A stretch of 64,000 nucleotides of DNA. Source: Termitomyces sp. T153 (lineage: Eukaryota; Basidiomycota; Agaricomycetes; Agaricales; Lyophyllaceae). Position numbers and translations under genes: made by a program. Shown one piece after another: positions 23,108 through 34,312 of the stretch. The DNA lies in the NCBI GenBank assembly GCA_018296165.2, contig JACKQL020000010.1:310001-374000 (forward strand), read 5' to 3'. Below the pieces are notes generated by a model that was not told where the DNA came from, did no database searches, and was given only the letters and a program-made list of their open reading frames with translations. The first letter of the stretch is position 1. Every line of letters begins with the position of its first letter.

Positions 23108-23420
23108 TGTTTGGGTGAGGCTCTATTCTCAGGTACGAGTGAGGCGGCCATCGACCTCTGTGGACACTCGGGGAGACGCACGACCGTATTATTGGTGCCA
23201 TATTTGGAACAGGAACAAGGTTGGAGGTAGAGATGGCACGGTCAAGTGGGGGTATGATTCGCATAAACAAGGAGGAGCTAATTGTTCTCAATCCATAAAA
23301 GCACTGTTGGATATTCGCCAGGGCCCACGATGAGCGAGCTGGTCAGGGCAGCATTCCAAGCGTGTGCATGCGATATTACGTTTTCGCAAGAATCATTGTT
23401 TTTCACGAGATTATTGTTTT

Positions 23421-24217
23421 AAAACGTTATTGTCTTGTCAGAACTATTGTTTTGAGAAATGTTGGGTTCGCTAGATACCTTCAGGGATAGTATCACAGTG
23501 TGTGCGGTCAAGACTCGTCCAACGAAACAGGCAGCGCTCGACATTTGACCCCTTGCCCTGCTGATAGATCATATAGGAAGAACCCATACATCTCTTACGC
23601 TTTCTCCGACGCGAAACACAATGAAAGCATCGCCCAACGAACAAGAGTGAACAAGGCGAACAAGATCATGGCCAGCGATAGGGAAAAATTTAAAGTTTGT
23701 GGTGATGCTGGGAACACTCTCAGCCTCTAACCAGAGTCGGTAGAGCGGGATCTTGGGAGTCGATCTGAGGGGTCAGGACACAATGTCGACTGAAGAATTG
23801 GCCAAGACATTTTGTTCATAACCTGGGCTCCGCTCCCGGTACTCACCGAGTTCGTATGCGTCAAGAGTTTGAACTGGACTGAGCGGGAAGCAGAGGTTGT
23901 ATTCCAGTAGGAAGTCTAGTGGTAATGAACGGTTTTGTTTATTTACGGAAGGATACGATAGCAAGAAACATGGCAAGATAGACAAGCAAGGAATGTGTGG
24001 CAAAGAAGCTACGAGAAATCATAGTAAGATCACGTAGTGAGATAGAACGAGCAGGTGCAATCGATACGTACAAGTACAGGTTATTGGTGGTACAATTTTG
24101 GGTATAAATTGGGTTGCTGGTGTGCTACTGAGGTATCAAATGTATGAATGGTATGTCGTCTCTGTGAGTGAGGTGGCTCAAAAACTCTGTCTATGAACCT
24201 CCGTATGTTGTTCATCG
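23421..24217. other. Intergenic between pheromone array and DUF6533 gene
   Basis: A minus-strand frame at 23773-24003 ends in a plausible acidic tail but links to no exon I can define. Otherwise this is the 3' flank of the DUF6533 gene. Confidence 0.4.
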
Positions 24218-25732
24218 TTAGTGGAAAGGTCTCCACCGGTCGCGGTCTGACGCGATTATCCATTCATCTGACTGTGCCGACAAGGCTCGCCGGACGATGA
24301 TAGAGTATCTCGCTGAGACCTCCGCTTCCGAAGGCGACACTTTTCTGCGTAGTTCAAGAATGCTGCCAGTGCGTTGAGCACGGTCAGTTGTTGATATTTC
24401 AGTATTCAAAAGAATATCTTACACGCGGCATGCCTGGGTGACAATATCAGAACAGTTCACATACAATATCAATAGCGGAGAACTTACTATGAGATTAGAA
24501 ACGACCATGATAAATGGGAGTCCGAGCCCGTTGTGAGGACTGCTTTGGCTGAAGAATACATGCAAGCGTCAATATCAGTAAGCATTAAACATAGTAATGA
24601 ACATACTTGAAGAAAAAGCCTGTCGCGGTAACGTTGACAGCAATGACCAGACCAAAGGCAACAAGTCCTGAAGGGCAACGTTCACGAATGACATGTATTT
24701 ATAGAAGGAGGGAGTACCTTGTTTACAAAAGTACCTAGCCAGTGATACCTCTCGGTTTTTCTTGCGAAAACAAACCTGTATAGCAGAGTCAATAATCCGT
24801 GAAGCTACAAGACTGACTAGAAAAATACCGTAAGTACGATTGTCAATGATATGAGGTCCATCAATGTAGCAGCCAACTGAAGATTGTTCTCCGTTAATGT
24901 CCAAAGTATAACAACAGATCATAACGCGTACCATTGAATACTGTAAGCAATCAAATATCAGTAAAAGCAGACATCGAAAGACCGACAACACTTACACCTA
25001 TCCGAAAACCCATGTAACCCTTTCCATAGTATGGGTAACATCCCGTACCTCCCAGAACTATAAACGCAATCTGTGGTAGCGTCGAGACGTGCGTACAGAA
25101 CGACCAAACATCGACAACTGCGAGGCCCGCATAACACATCAAAAGCAATGTAAGTATACGCTTATCGCGGCCTGAAAAGGCATATGCACGCATCAACATC
25201 ACCGCTGTGAGAGTCAATTTGATTAACACACAACTCGTGCTTGTTTTCTATCCTGAGTAAGCTCACCTTGCGGAAATAGTTGCTGAACAAAAGTAAAGAG
25301 TAAGTTAAATGGCAATAGAGCCGTGGGGGGAAGAATACCTACACATGGCATGAATAGTCCGTGCACGGGAGGTCCGAAGCGAAGGCAGAAATCATATGAC
25401 CAGGTCCCACAATAGGCAACTATCACGACAGGCCAGATGAGTAGAGGGTAGTACCGGCAGAGCAAATACGCGACTTTGACTGAGGTCCAGCGGGATTTGT
25501 GGATCTATTCGGCAGTAAGGATAGATCTCAGTAAAAGGTCGAGAGTTGAACGCACCAGTTCAATCTCCTTGCCTAGCCTAAGTAAACTCATCAATATGAT
25601 GCCAACTCACGATTGAGGCGCAACTCACGTCGCAAACCACTCGTAAAGCTGAAGACTATACACAGCAACAATAGCATATCGGGCCTCCCGGATGATCTGG
25701 ATAGCATCTGGCAAGGAAGTATTGACGTCCAT
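24218..25732 (-). CDS. DUF6533 multi-span membrane protein
   Basis: Model (minus): 25629-25732, 25556-25577, 25267-25504, 24996-25204, 24932-24940, 24829-24876, 24718-24775, 24607-24667, 24488-24548, 24423-24433, 24218-24362 (966 nt, 321 aa; introns 50-62 bp). The N terminus has the DUF6533 pattern: ARYAIVAVYSLQLYEWFATL, GKEIELIHKSRWTSVKVAYL, LCRYYPLLIWP. Later come LMRAYAFSGRDKRIL and SPHNGLGLPFIMVVSNLI, both typical of this basidiomycete family, whose members have about six or seven membrane helices. Their function is not known. Two exons are tiny: 9 nt (Tyr-Ser-Met) and 11 nt. It lies just upstream of the pheromone array on the same strand, but it does not look like STE3 and I do not propose it as the receptor. 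Confidence 0.85.
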
Positions 25733-26919
25733 ACCAGAAGGTAACGACTACAGAACAACTAGTCGGCCTATCCAGCCTCGGTCCTGAAAACGGCCAGCTT
25801 CGTTATATGTAGAAAGACGACAATGAGGGAGAAAAAAGAAGATTTGGGGATGGCATGGCTCATGATGACGGGCTCTTCTCATGTCAGTCACAGTGGCGTC
25901 CCCCACAACCTTCGCGGTGCATATTAGGATATATTGAGGTCACGCCCGCCTGCGCTTGTCACTTTTACTTTAGATTTGGAATGTATTATTATTTCCCATG
26001 AACATCCGCCTTCTAGCTACATATGGACTTATGCAGCTGCCATTACAATTTTCTCTCTCCATTCTTTGTGGTAAAACTTACGATTTGACGAGGGTGAAGC
26101 ATCCGTCCTCCGTACAACTGCCAATGCCCGACTTTCGCGGTGACCCATGCCGACGACCCTGGTTCGGCGTACCCCGCTTCAATACACATCCACCATTTTT
26201 AAAGTTTGAAGGGTCTGGGCTTTCTACCCTACTTGACCCGGTCGATTCTGATTTACACCCTCTTTTTCCAATCAAAAAGTCATTTTCTGTCAAAGTGTGG
26301 AGCCATAATATGTTTTCGGTGCCTTCCAATTTTACCTGAAGCGAACAAGACGAATTACAACTATGACTCACCTGTACCATCCTGCATACATATAATTCAG
26401 GTCGAGTCTCGGGCTACATAAGTGTAATCGCATAGATTGAAATCGCATGTAGATTCAAGTCGCGTGTGCGTACATATGTAAGAAAAATGGGTATGGCAGC
26501 CATGGTAATATAATGACCAGACGTTCGGCGGGAAAACTTGAAGCCTGTAGAAGTCTGTTCACGCTACCGCGTTGTATAACCGAAGTCAGCTTCAGTACAA
26601 TACTTGTAATTGGACATAATGAAAAATTAATGTATAAGCAACGGAGGATCGACCACGGGCAGAAGTTGCCCTAGCGTCCCTGACCAGTGAAGTGAATCCA
26701 TGTGTATCCAGACACCTGTACACACCGCAATCACGAAAAGAAATCAGAAACTACGAAACAAAAAAGGCACAAGTGCCCCCGCCCTGTCCCAACGGACATG
26801 AGACAAAACGGAAAAGAATATTAAAGGGCCGGAGAAGGGGACGTGAAAAAAGATATCGTACACCCGAAAAATCCATCCAACTATTCCATCCTGTATATTC
26901 ATTTCACGTAAACCTTCAC
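25733..26919. other. Intergenic, no supported gene
   Basis: Contains the promoter side of the DUF6533 gene and the 3' flank of the next minus-strand gene. Only short frames without family features. Confidence 0.5.
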
Positions 26920-29019
26920 TTAGATACCGCCATATGCATCATTATCATCATACACCGTATCAGGCCTCTTTACCGAAGTGTCAAACTTGCTCTGACGGGG
27001 CGTAGGCGGCGCAGTATCTGCGACGCTCGTCGCAGCAGGCGGAAAGGGAGAAACGGTGATACCCGACGCGAGCGGGCTCGGAGCGGCAGAGTGTCCGAGC
27101 GGACTCTTGAAGTAATCTTTTGCCGCGCCGTTCGGGATACCGGTTCCACGGTCGGATGCAGGGAGGTTGTATGACGATGGGCGGGAGCCGACGGGAATTT
27201 CTGGTAGCATAGGAGGGATGGAGTCTACGCGAGATAGGCTACTGTGGACGGGCGAAGGGGGGACGGGGAAGTCGTCAATTTGGCGGGAGACAGAATCAGA
27301 AGATGGGCGGGGAGAAACTTCTCCTGGGTATGGGAGATGTTCAGTAACAGGGTCAGTGGGATCGGAGAACGGCGAGGGAGAGGGCCTGTTGTTGTCCTTC
27401 GCGGGAAGAGAGGGTGCAGCCTCGTTAGTCTTGGAGTTCTGAATAGCTTCATTTACGGCCGGGGTATCGAGACCAGAGGGTGCTTCCGTGCCGAGCTTCT
27501 GAGAAATTTCAGTGTATTGAGCGGCCTGGAACGGAGTCACGCTAGAACGGTTGAGGTCGACATATTCACTCTGTTTCGGGCTAGTGTATCCACCGTAATT
27601 AGGGTCCTCTGAAGGATAGCCAGCAGGACCGTGACCAGAGGAACCGCGGGAGCCATTGGACGATTGCCTGGTGAGTACAGCCGCTTGTTGGCTCTCTTCG
27701 AACTGACTCGCGCTGGTAGGTGTGGCAATAGGCGAGAAAGGCGATTGGGTGTAGGCAGGGTTAGGGTAAGCCACGTTGGGGTATGGTGAGTTGTTGAGCA
27801 TCACAGTCGCAGAGTGAGGGGACATCGTCTGCATAGGGCCGTACGCCTGGTATTGATTGTATCCGTAATCGGGAAGTCCCATGACTGGTGCTGGAGCACC
27901 GTACTGAGTACCGAATGTGGGCGCAGGAGAAGCAAGTCTACGCTCGATCATGGTGGGCGGCCTGGGATTGAAACCACGCTCAACGGTCTCGTCATGGGTA
28001 GGAGGGTCGTCCATGAGGATGGCAGAACGTCGGAAGTCAGTGGGATTGAACGCTGCAGCACTGATTTCGTCATTGCGCTTCCTCTGGCGGTTCTATATAA
28101 TTGACTGCTTCAAAATACATCTCTTGAAATTTTGTTGAAACAAAGCTCACCAAAAGGAAGCGAATAACAAAGATCACGGCTGCAACACCAATCAGTCCAC
28201 CGACAAGACCACCGACAATGCCCCCGACGTTGGTACCAGATTCGGAAGACTGGGTCTCTGTTGAGCTGGCAGCAGCAGATGAAATGGTACGAGAAGATGT
28301 GATCTGTACCACAGAAGGTACTGTACCAGGGGTGGTGGCGACAGAAGGGGTAGTGCCAGGGGTAGTGACCTGAAAGGGATGATTCAATTCAAAGAAGGAA
28401 CATCAATCAAAGTAAGAAAACAAGCCCACCGCTGCTGGGGGTGCGGCCGTCGTGGCAGGGGGAGCTACGACGACAACTGTGGACGTGCTAGTAGTCGGAG
28501 CCGGATTCGTGGTCTGTACGGGAGGATTAGGAGCCACAGCAGTGTTGGTATTCGCTACAGTTGTGCTGGTCGTTGCGGGACTCGTGGGAGTTGTAGCAGG
28601 TGCAGGTGCAGGGGTAGGAGTAGGAGTAGGAGTGGGGGACGTAGTCACAGAGGTATCACCGCCACTGTTGCCATCCTGGTTATCACTAGCGGAGGTAGTG
28701 GGAACTGACAAGAAAAGACCACGTCAGAAAACTTTCAAACACATCAAAGCAGGCAAGGGAGAAGAGAAGTGCGCGCTCAATTGCCGACGGCTGAGTAGAT
28801 TGTCTGGATAGTCTTTCAGATGTGAGCCTACTCACCAGCATCGGCAGGCGAAGTGGGAAGAGGAATGCTGTCAGTCAAGGTGGCTGTCCAATTGAAGGTG
28901 GGGCTGAAGCGAGCAACGAGTTCCTTCAACTTGGCAGCCTCCTCGTCGGGAGAGAGACGACGCTGCTTGAGTGCCGCGACGCGTCTGTGGAATAGCTGGT
29001 GATTGTTGTGAAATCCCAT
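26920..29019 (-). CDS. Single-pass membrane protein, paralogue B
   Basis: Model: exons 28836-29019, 28430-28704, 28151-28369, 26920-28092 (minus; 1851 nt, 616 aa), with introns of 131, 60 and 58 bp. N terminus MGFHNNHQLFHRRVAALKQR parallels MFHENIRVARHH of paralogue A. Then come a Thr/Pro/Ser-rich stretch containing a Pro-Thr run, a Gly-rich helix (GGIVGGLVGGLIGVAAVIFVI), a basic stop-transfer region NRQRKR, and a long tail with FRRSAILMDDPPTHDE and RPPTMIERRL. It ends DTVYDDNDAYGGI. All three intron phases equal those of paralogue A, so the two arose by gene duplication. Probably a plasma-membrane or wall-facing protein; its function is not recognised. Confidence 0.85.
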
Positions 29020-32000
29020 CGCGTAAAGAACGAGAATAAACGAGTGTGGGGTCCCAAAGGACAGCAGATGCCTGGTTGGAAAGACAAGAAAGATTGTCAC
29101 GCTGGGTCACACGTTGCCATTGGCCTCATGTTTTTCCACCGTTGCCATATGCATCAAGTCTATTTTTGGCCTTTGACACTTATGTACCCATGCATATGTT
29201 GAGCCTTTCCAATGCACTAATATAATTTAAAGCGACACGCTGCGGCCGTGCATCCGTCCCGTTGACTACATACCTATGCCGCATTTCACTCCACCAAGTT
29301 TTATCATCGCCTTTTGCCGAAATCCGCAATCGCACGGTCATTCACCGACAAACAGTTTCAGGAACATTCATAAAGAACCACCACGACCCCAAGGGACCTC
29401 TGTCAGAGTTCCTCCTGCTGACTCTGTATTCACGTCTTATCGAACTTTGTTCTGCCGGTTGTTCTAATTGCATAAAGATTGAGGTCTCAGTGTTCCCTAT
29501 ATCTGGTATCCACTCAACTGCGCACATGCAATATCCTTTTCATGAACGTCTTTACCTAATATGTGACGAAGGGCTGACTGGTGTAAAGCTGTTGCACAGT
29601 TCTGGAACAGGATATCAGGGCCGAGATGATATGAACTAGCCTGTGGGAGTGTGGTTTTACGGCTGAAAAAACCTTTGGGTGGTACACCATTGACGCTCCC
29701 TCAGGCGCTGAATCATTCACAAATAATCGGTGACCTCTCCTGTCAGCTCCACCGGAAATTGATGTTTCCTTGAAAAAAACAATTTTGGTAACTCGCTTAG
29801 CATTAGCACTCCAACTTGACCTTTCGACGTGAGCATCTGCACTCCTGCAGATATAGAAAAACATCTGTGACTACGTTTCGCAATGAAAGCTGGGAAAGCA
29901 ACTGTTACCACTGCATAGTCAGAACTCATTCTGCTGGAGGGTGCCTAGTATGTCTTGTAATAACTGAAATTATCTCAAGCTTCCCTTCTTCGAGAGGTGC
30001 TATCAGACCCCAGTAAGGACAAGGGCTATTGCAGAGGAACAGCTGCACTATCGCTGTCCACTCTGCCATGAAATGCCGTAGAAACATCACCAAAGAAGTA
30101 TTAAAATGATTGACCTTCCTCCAGGCCTTTTTGCATTCAACTACAACGATAGGATACAGAAAATAGCGAAGGCATAGGGCTCGGCATAAACTTCTCGGAT
30201 GAGCCCCTCATCTCCTGTAAAATCGTTTTGGCAATTGACGGACACCCGAGGAATGTACAAGCTGGGGCAGATAACATTCCGCTTTGGGCACGCGGAAGTG
30301 TATCTTAATCACTTCATCCGGCTCCGTGGTCTCGCCTCCATGAATCGTGGACACTTGTGGCAGCATTTCATGCATGGTGTGGCTATACTATCTCGAATAA
30401 ATTGGATGGAATTGATTGTCCTGTTTGTCCTTAATGCTCAAAAACATATCGGCTCAGACAATATCTCCGCTCTTCTTTCCCAGTCAGAAACAATGCTCAT
30501 CACTTTCGTACTCTTGTCGAAAGATATCTTCTCGATTATTCGAGTCGAATGTTTTCCACTCTTCGGATGTCAGACCCCTGTTCCTGTTTTACATTTGGTT
30601 GTGACTTTGGGGTCACTTCACTCAAGTATGGCTGTAGATCCTCTCCAGACCGGCATAATTCTGTTCAAAATGCTGCTGGCGGGCACGAGTGTAAATACAC
30701 TTTTCACGACATTTGGTGTGCCCAAGTTTCTTCTTTACCTTTAAAGTCATTCAACCGAAACAAGTTAACACTTCTAGGAGACAAAGACTGGACCATATCG
30801 AATGGTTACTAACCAACAAACACTTTCAGGAACCTTCATGAACGTCGCACCGATCGAAAATACAAATCAACTCAGTCGTTGTTTCTATCATGTGGATTGT
30901 GTTACTACGACTCTAGAGAACATTGGGAACTGTTCCCATCATATCATCCTAACCGGATTGTTCCTTTTTATATGAAAGTCTTATCAAAAACTTGTTCCCT
31001 GCCGTGGTGTGGAGCTGCAGGAGATTCATGTACTCGAGATTCCTTTTCGGACGAGTTTAAGGTTCATTTCGGCCATGTTGAGTGTTACTTAACTTTCCCT
31101 TCGATCCACTCGCAAATGTACCGCTCTGTTCAACATGGATTCTCTGACTAATTTCTTGCTTTAATCGTAGTGGAGTCATCTCTTATTTCGTATCGCTCTG
31201 TCCATTTATCAGTTGCAGGGACTTTCTATTTTCGCTGTGTACTCGGCTGAATTCGAAGTGTTGTTCTGAATAGTTGGTGGTTCTTGTGGGCCAAAATCAA
31301 AGTATGTCCGAACATAATAGTTACGTACATTCACGCTGACCACTCCAAGCCAAGTGAACGGACGTCATCATCAAGACAATATTGCAGATGTCCTCATGAG
31401 TCAAGGCAACGGACGGTGCCATTAGGTCAGCTTAAATACTGGACTTGACCTCGTGTTCCTCTCAAACACATTACGATGATAAGATCATCTTTCTTCGAAT
31501 TGATGTCTAAGTACCGGTGACTGATAACTTCAGAGGACAAGATGTCCTAGAAATAACATATTTGCATAGCCTTAAGGGGACAACACATATTTACAGGACC
31601 TTCGTATTTGAATCATGTCGTCATTCTGTTGCAAAACCGCGTTCGGATCTGTAAAAGTGGATATGTTCGGAGTTGAATGACATGGCTTGGAAGAGCGGAT
31701 ATTTTGAGATCGTGTGATTCATACTCACCATACATACATCATGCACGGCCCGCGTGCAGGCTGGAAATGGAGTTTAGCTCCAAAGCAGATTTGGAAGGGT
31801 GTTGAGGGATTAGTGACCCAATTTTTGAGCGCCCTCTACGCATAGTATAATTCAAGAACAACGTGTTTGATCTCCAGAGGTTCACTTCCAAGAATGGGCG
31901 CGAGGGCCAAACTCCCAAAGCCACCGTGGAACCCGACGGTGTCACAGGGCGCTTTCCCAAGCCTATACGGTAACAAGCGAGGGTTCCAACGTTCCTTGTT

Positions 32001-34312
32001 ACACAGTGCCGTGATATCTGGGCATCGTCATCAGGGAAGCCAGGAAGACACGGTCGGTATCTTGAATATACCCCTCTGTCGCTGACATCGGGACATTATA
32101 CTTACATACCCTCACCTATTTCGTATGCATCAGCTTGAGAATCAGCGACTAAAACTGGGTATCGTGGTGTGGGTAGATGCGACTGGGAAGAACAAACCTT
32201 GAGGGAACCTTGAAGGATCTATGCGCAGTCAGCCTGAGAGAGTATGACGTGTGTGTGTATGCGCACACCAACTCGGGAGTGGGATTCGCGGACAACGTTC
32301 CGAGGAGATCGAGATGTCATGACTCATACATCATGTTTTGCTTAGAGGACAGAACTTTGGTATATGTAGACCAATAGTAGGCTTGAAAGTCAAATAGATC
32401 CGAGTCGGAACCGTCCCGGAAGCCTTTCCGATTCCGAGCGTCATGGGGTACGGGTTTACTTCTAACTGCGAGGACAACGACGAAGGACCTGACGATTGTT
32501 TTGTCAGCTGCGGTCGCAGCCATGCATGTTACGGTCGTACAACTCGAATCAGCCTAAGTTGATTGATGATCTACGTAGGGGTAGAGTTTCGTATGCGCCC
32601 AGCAACCCGCCGTCACGCCCGGATCAACTTGAATTTGAAATAGCCGCGGGCCAAATTGCCAGTATACGACGCCACCGTCGATGACTAAGAGTGACATGAG
32701 AAAGAGCTCCACAGTGCGATATCTATCCAAGTACTGGTGAGTGTGGTGAGTGGGTAAAGATCAAAAAGTTTTTTTTCTCAAAAAAAAAACACGTACGATA
32801 GTCAGAAAGAACACCGGGATCAAGTGTGAACTCACAAAAAAAAACAAGACATCATCCCACGTCGAACCCTCACCTACCCTCACTGTGAAAATCAATCAAT
32901 AAACGTCGGTAGAAGCCTAAGCCTAAGCAAAATTGGAACACCGGGTGTACGTATATGTCCAAAAAAAATTTCTAAGGAGACTTCTGAACACGAGAGATCA
33001 TGGATCATGGAGCCGAGAACTAGTTTACAAGAAAAGCCATCAATGCATCAAAGCATCGAAAGCACACATCACGGAAACGATGGGCGTTCAACCTGGAAGA
33101 GATGAAAATTTCGGAGTCTTGAGGATATGTTTCTTCCTCTCAGACATACATACATAGATGACATGAACTCATGAGCGCATTGCTCATTACTCATTATTCA
33201 AACCGAGAAAATGACATAAAGTACGTACGTATACAAAGTATGTACATAGCTATAGCACTGACTTTCGAAACAAAGCCTAAGTACAAAAATAGATCAGCCG
33301 TGGCCGATCGCATCGAAATCCCGACGCGCGTCGGTCGGTTCGGCCGCTGGCCCTCACTTCCATACACCTCCACACTTTCCGGCCCACAAAAACCCGACGG
33401 ATAAACCATAAACCATAATCCATTCTATCATCAAAAAAAAGAAGCGGGTATAGGGGATCAATAAACAAACTAGACACGAGGGGTGGGCTAACTATTTACG
33501 AGGTTAAGTATTTACGAGAAACTTGGGAAAAAAATATGTGTGGTGTACAGATGATGGCATCATGGGGATATGGGATCGTCGGAGTTTTCTTCGTTGCGTT
33601 GTTGTGTCGAGGACTTGAGGATATGTGAGCCTGATTATGGTTATGGTTATATGGGTGGTTTTGTTGTGTGTATGTGGTGGGGATGGGGTATACAGAATCT
33701 GGCACTATGTACAACTACTACTACAAGTCGAAGTTGAACGGAACAAGTACGGGGTTGGGTGGAAAGCAAAAGCACGAACGCGAGGAGAGGGTAAAAGGGA
33801 AAGGGAAAAGAAAGAGATTTGGAGGAAAAGGAAAGGCTAAAGTCGGTTTTGGTTTTGGTTTTTGGCTTGGATGGCGTTTCTGGCCATGGTGTGTTGTGTA
33901 GATGTGAGACGCTGAGAGGGAAGCAAAATCAAACTCTATGTGTGGTGGTGTGGTGTGATGGGATTACATATGACAGCACAGCTGGAGATGGAGCAGACAG
34001 ATGGAGACGGGAGACAGCGAGGGTGTTTCGAGAGCGAGGGAGGGTCGAGAGGGAGGGTAACAAAGGAGGGTGCGCAAGAAAGGACAAGAACAAGAAACCA
34101 AAACAAAAGAACGTGAAAAAAAAAGAAAGTGAAGAACCAAAACAAAAAACGTCCGTCGGGGTATCCAATTCGCAACGATTCATCATTTTGTGCGTGTTCG
34201 GGCGTCGTGGTGGCGCGCGCGCATCATCACTATGGGGAACATTCCTTCCACTTCCAGCCTTCCGATCCTCCAATCTTCTACTTCCAAGAACAACTTCTCA
34301 CACCCCAGCCCC
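29020..34312. other. 5.3-kb gene-poor stretch
   Basis: No supported gene. Frames such as 30199-30744 (+) lack domains, sensible codon pattern or splice context. The phrase aacaaacactttcaggaac(c)ttcatgaa near 30815 resembles one near 29347, a hint of an old duplication. The right end (33500-34312) is the 3' flank of the HSF-type gene. Confidence 0.45.

Larger units (their letters stand above)
19818..23420. repeat. Tandem array of three pheromone-gene units
   Basis: Each unit starts at the phrase ccaatct(c/g)aaatctc(a/g)atca: about 19818, 21208 and 22550. Units 1 and 2 are close to 1.39 and 1.34 kb and nearly identical over their first 600 bp; the pheromone coding sequence is shifted by exactly 1390 bp. 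Unit 3 is more diverged, aligns through its promoter and fades out around 23330-23420. Every unit carries one precursor gene on the minus strand, its 3' flank on the left and its promoter on the right. Confidence 0.85.

Noticed and set aside
23773..24003. Minus-strand frame ending in an acidic tail, as last exon of the DUF6533 gene
   Set aside because: The DUF6533 model closes cleanly at 24218 in frame, and no splice path to 23773 was needed.
24218..25732. DUF6533 gene considered as the STE3 pheromone receptor
   Set aside because: Its motifs (GKEIELIHKSRWTSVKVAYL, LMRAYAFSGRDKRIL, SPHNGLGLPFIMVV) are those of DUF6533 proteins, not of STE3.
26650..26702. Minus-strand MDSL frame as a fourth pheromone precursor
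   Set aside because: It ends without a cysteine-containing CaaX box.
30199..30744. 181-codon plus-strand frame
   Set aside because: No domain, no splice context, atypical composition; a related-looking phrase near 31050 is too short to prove a gene family.
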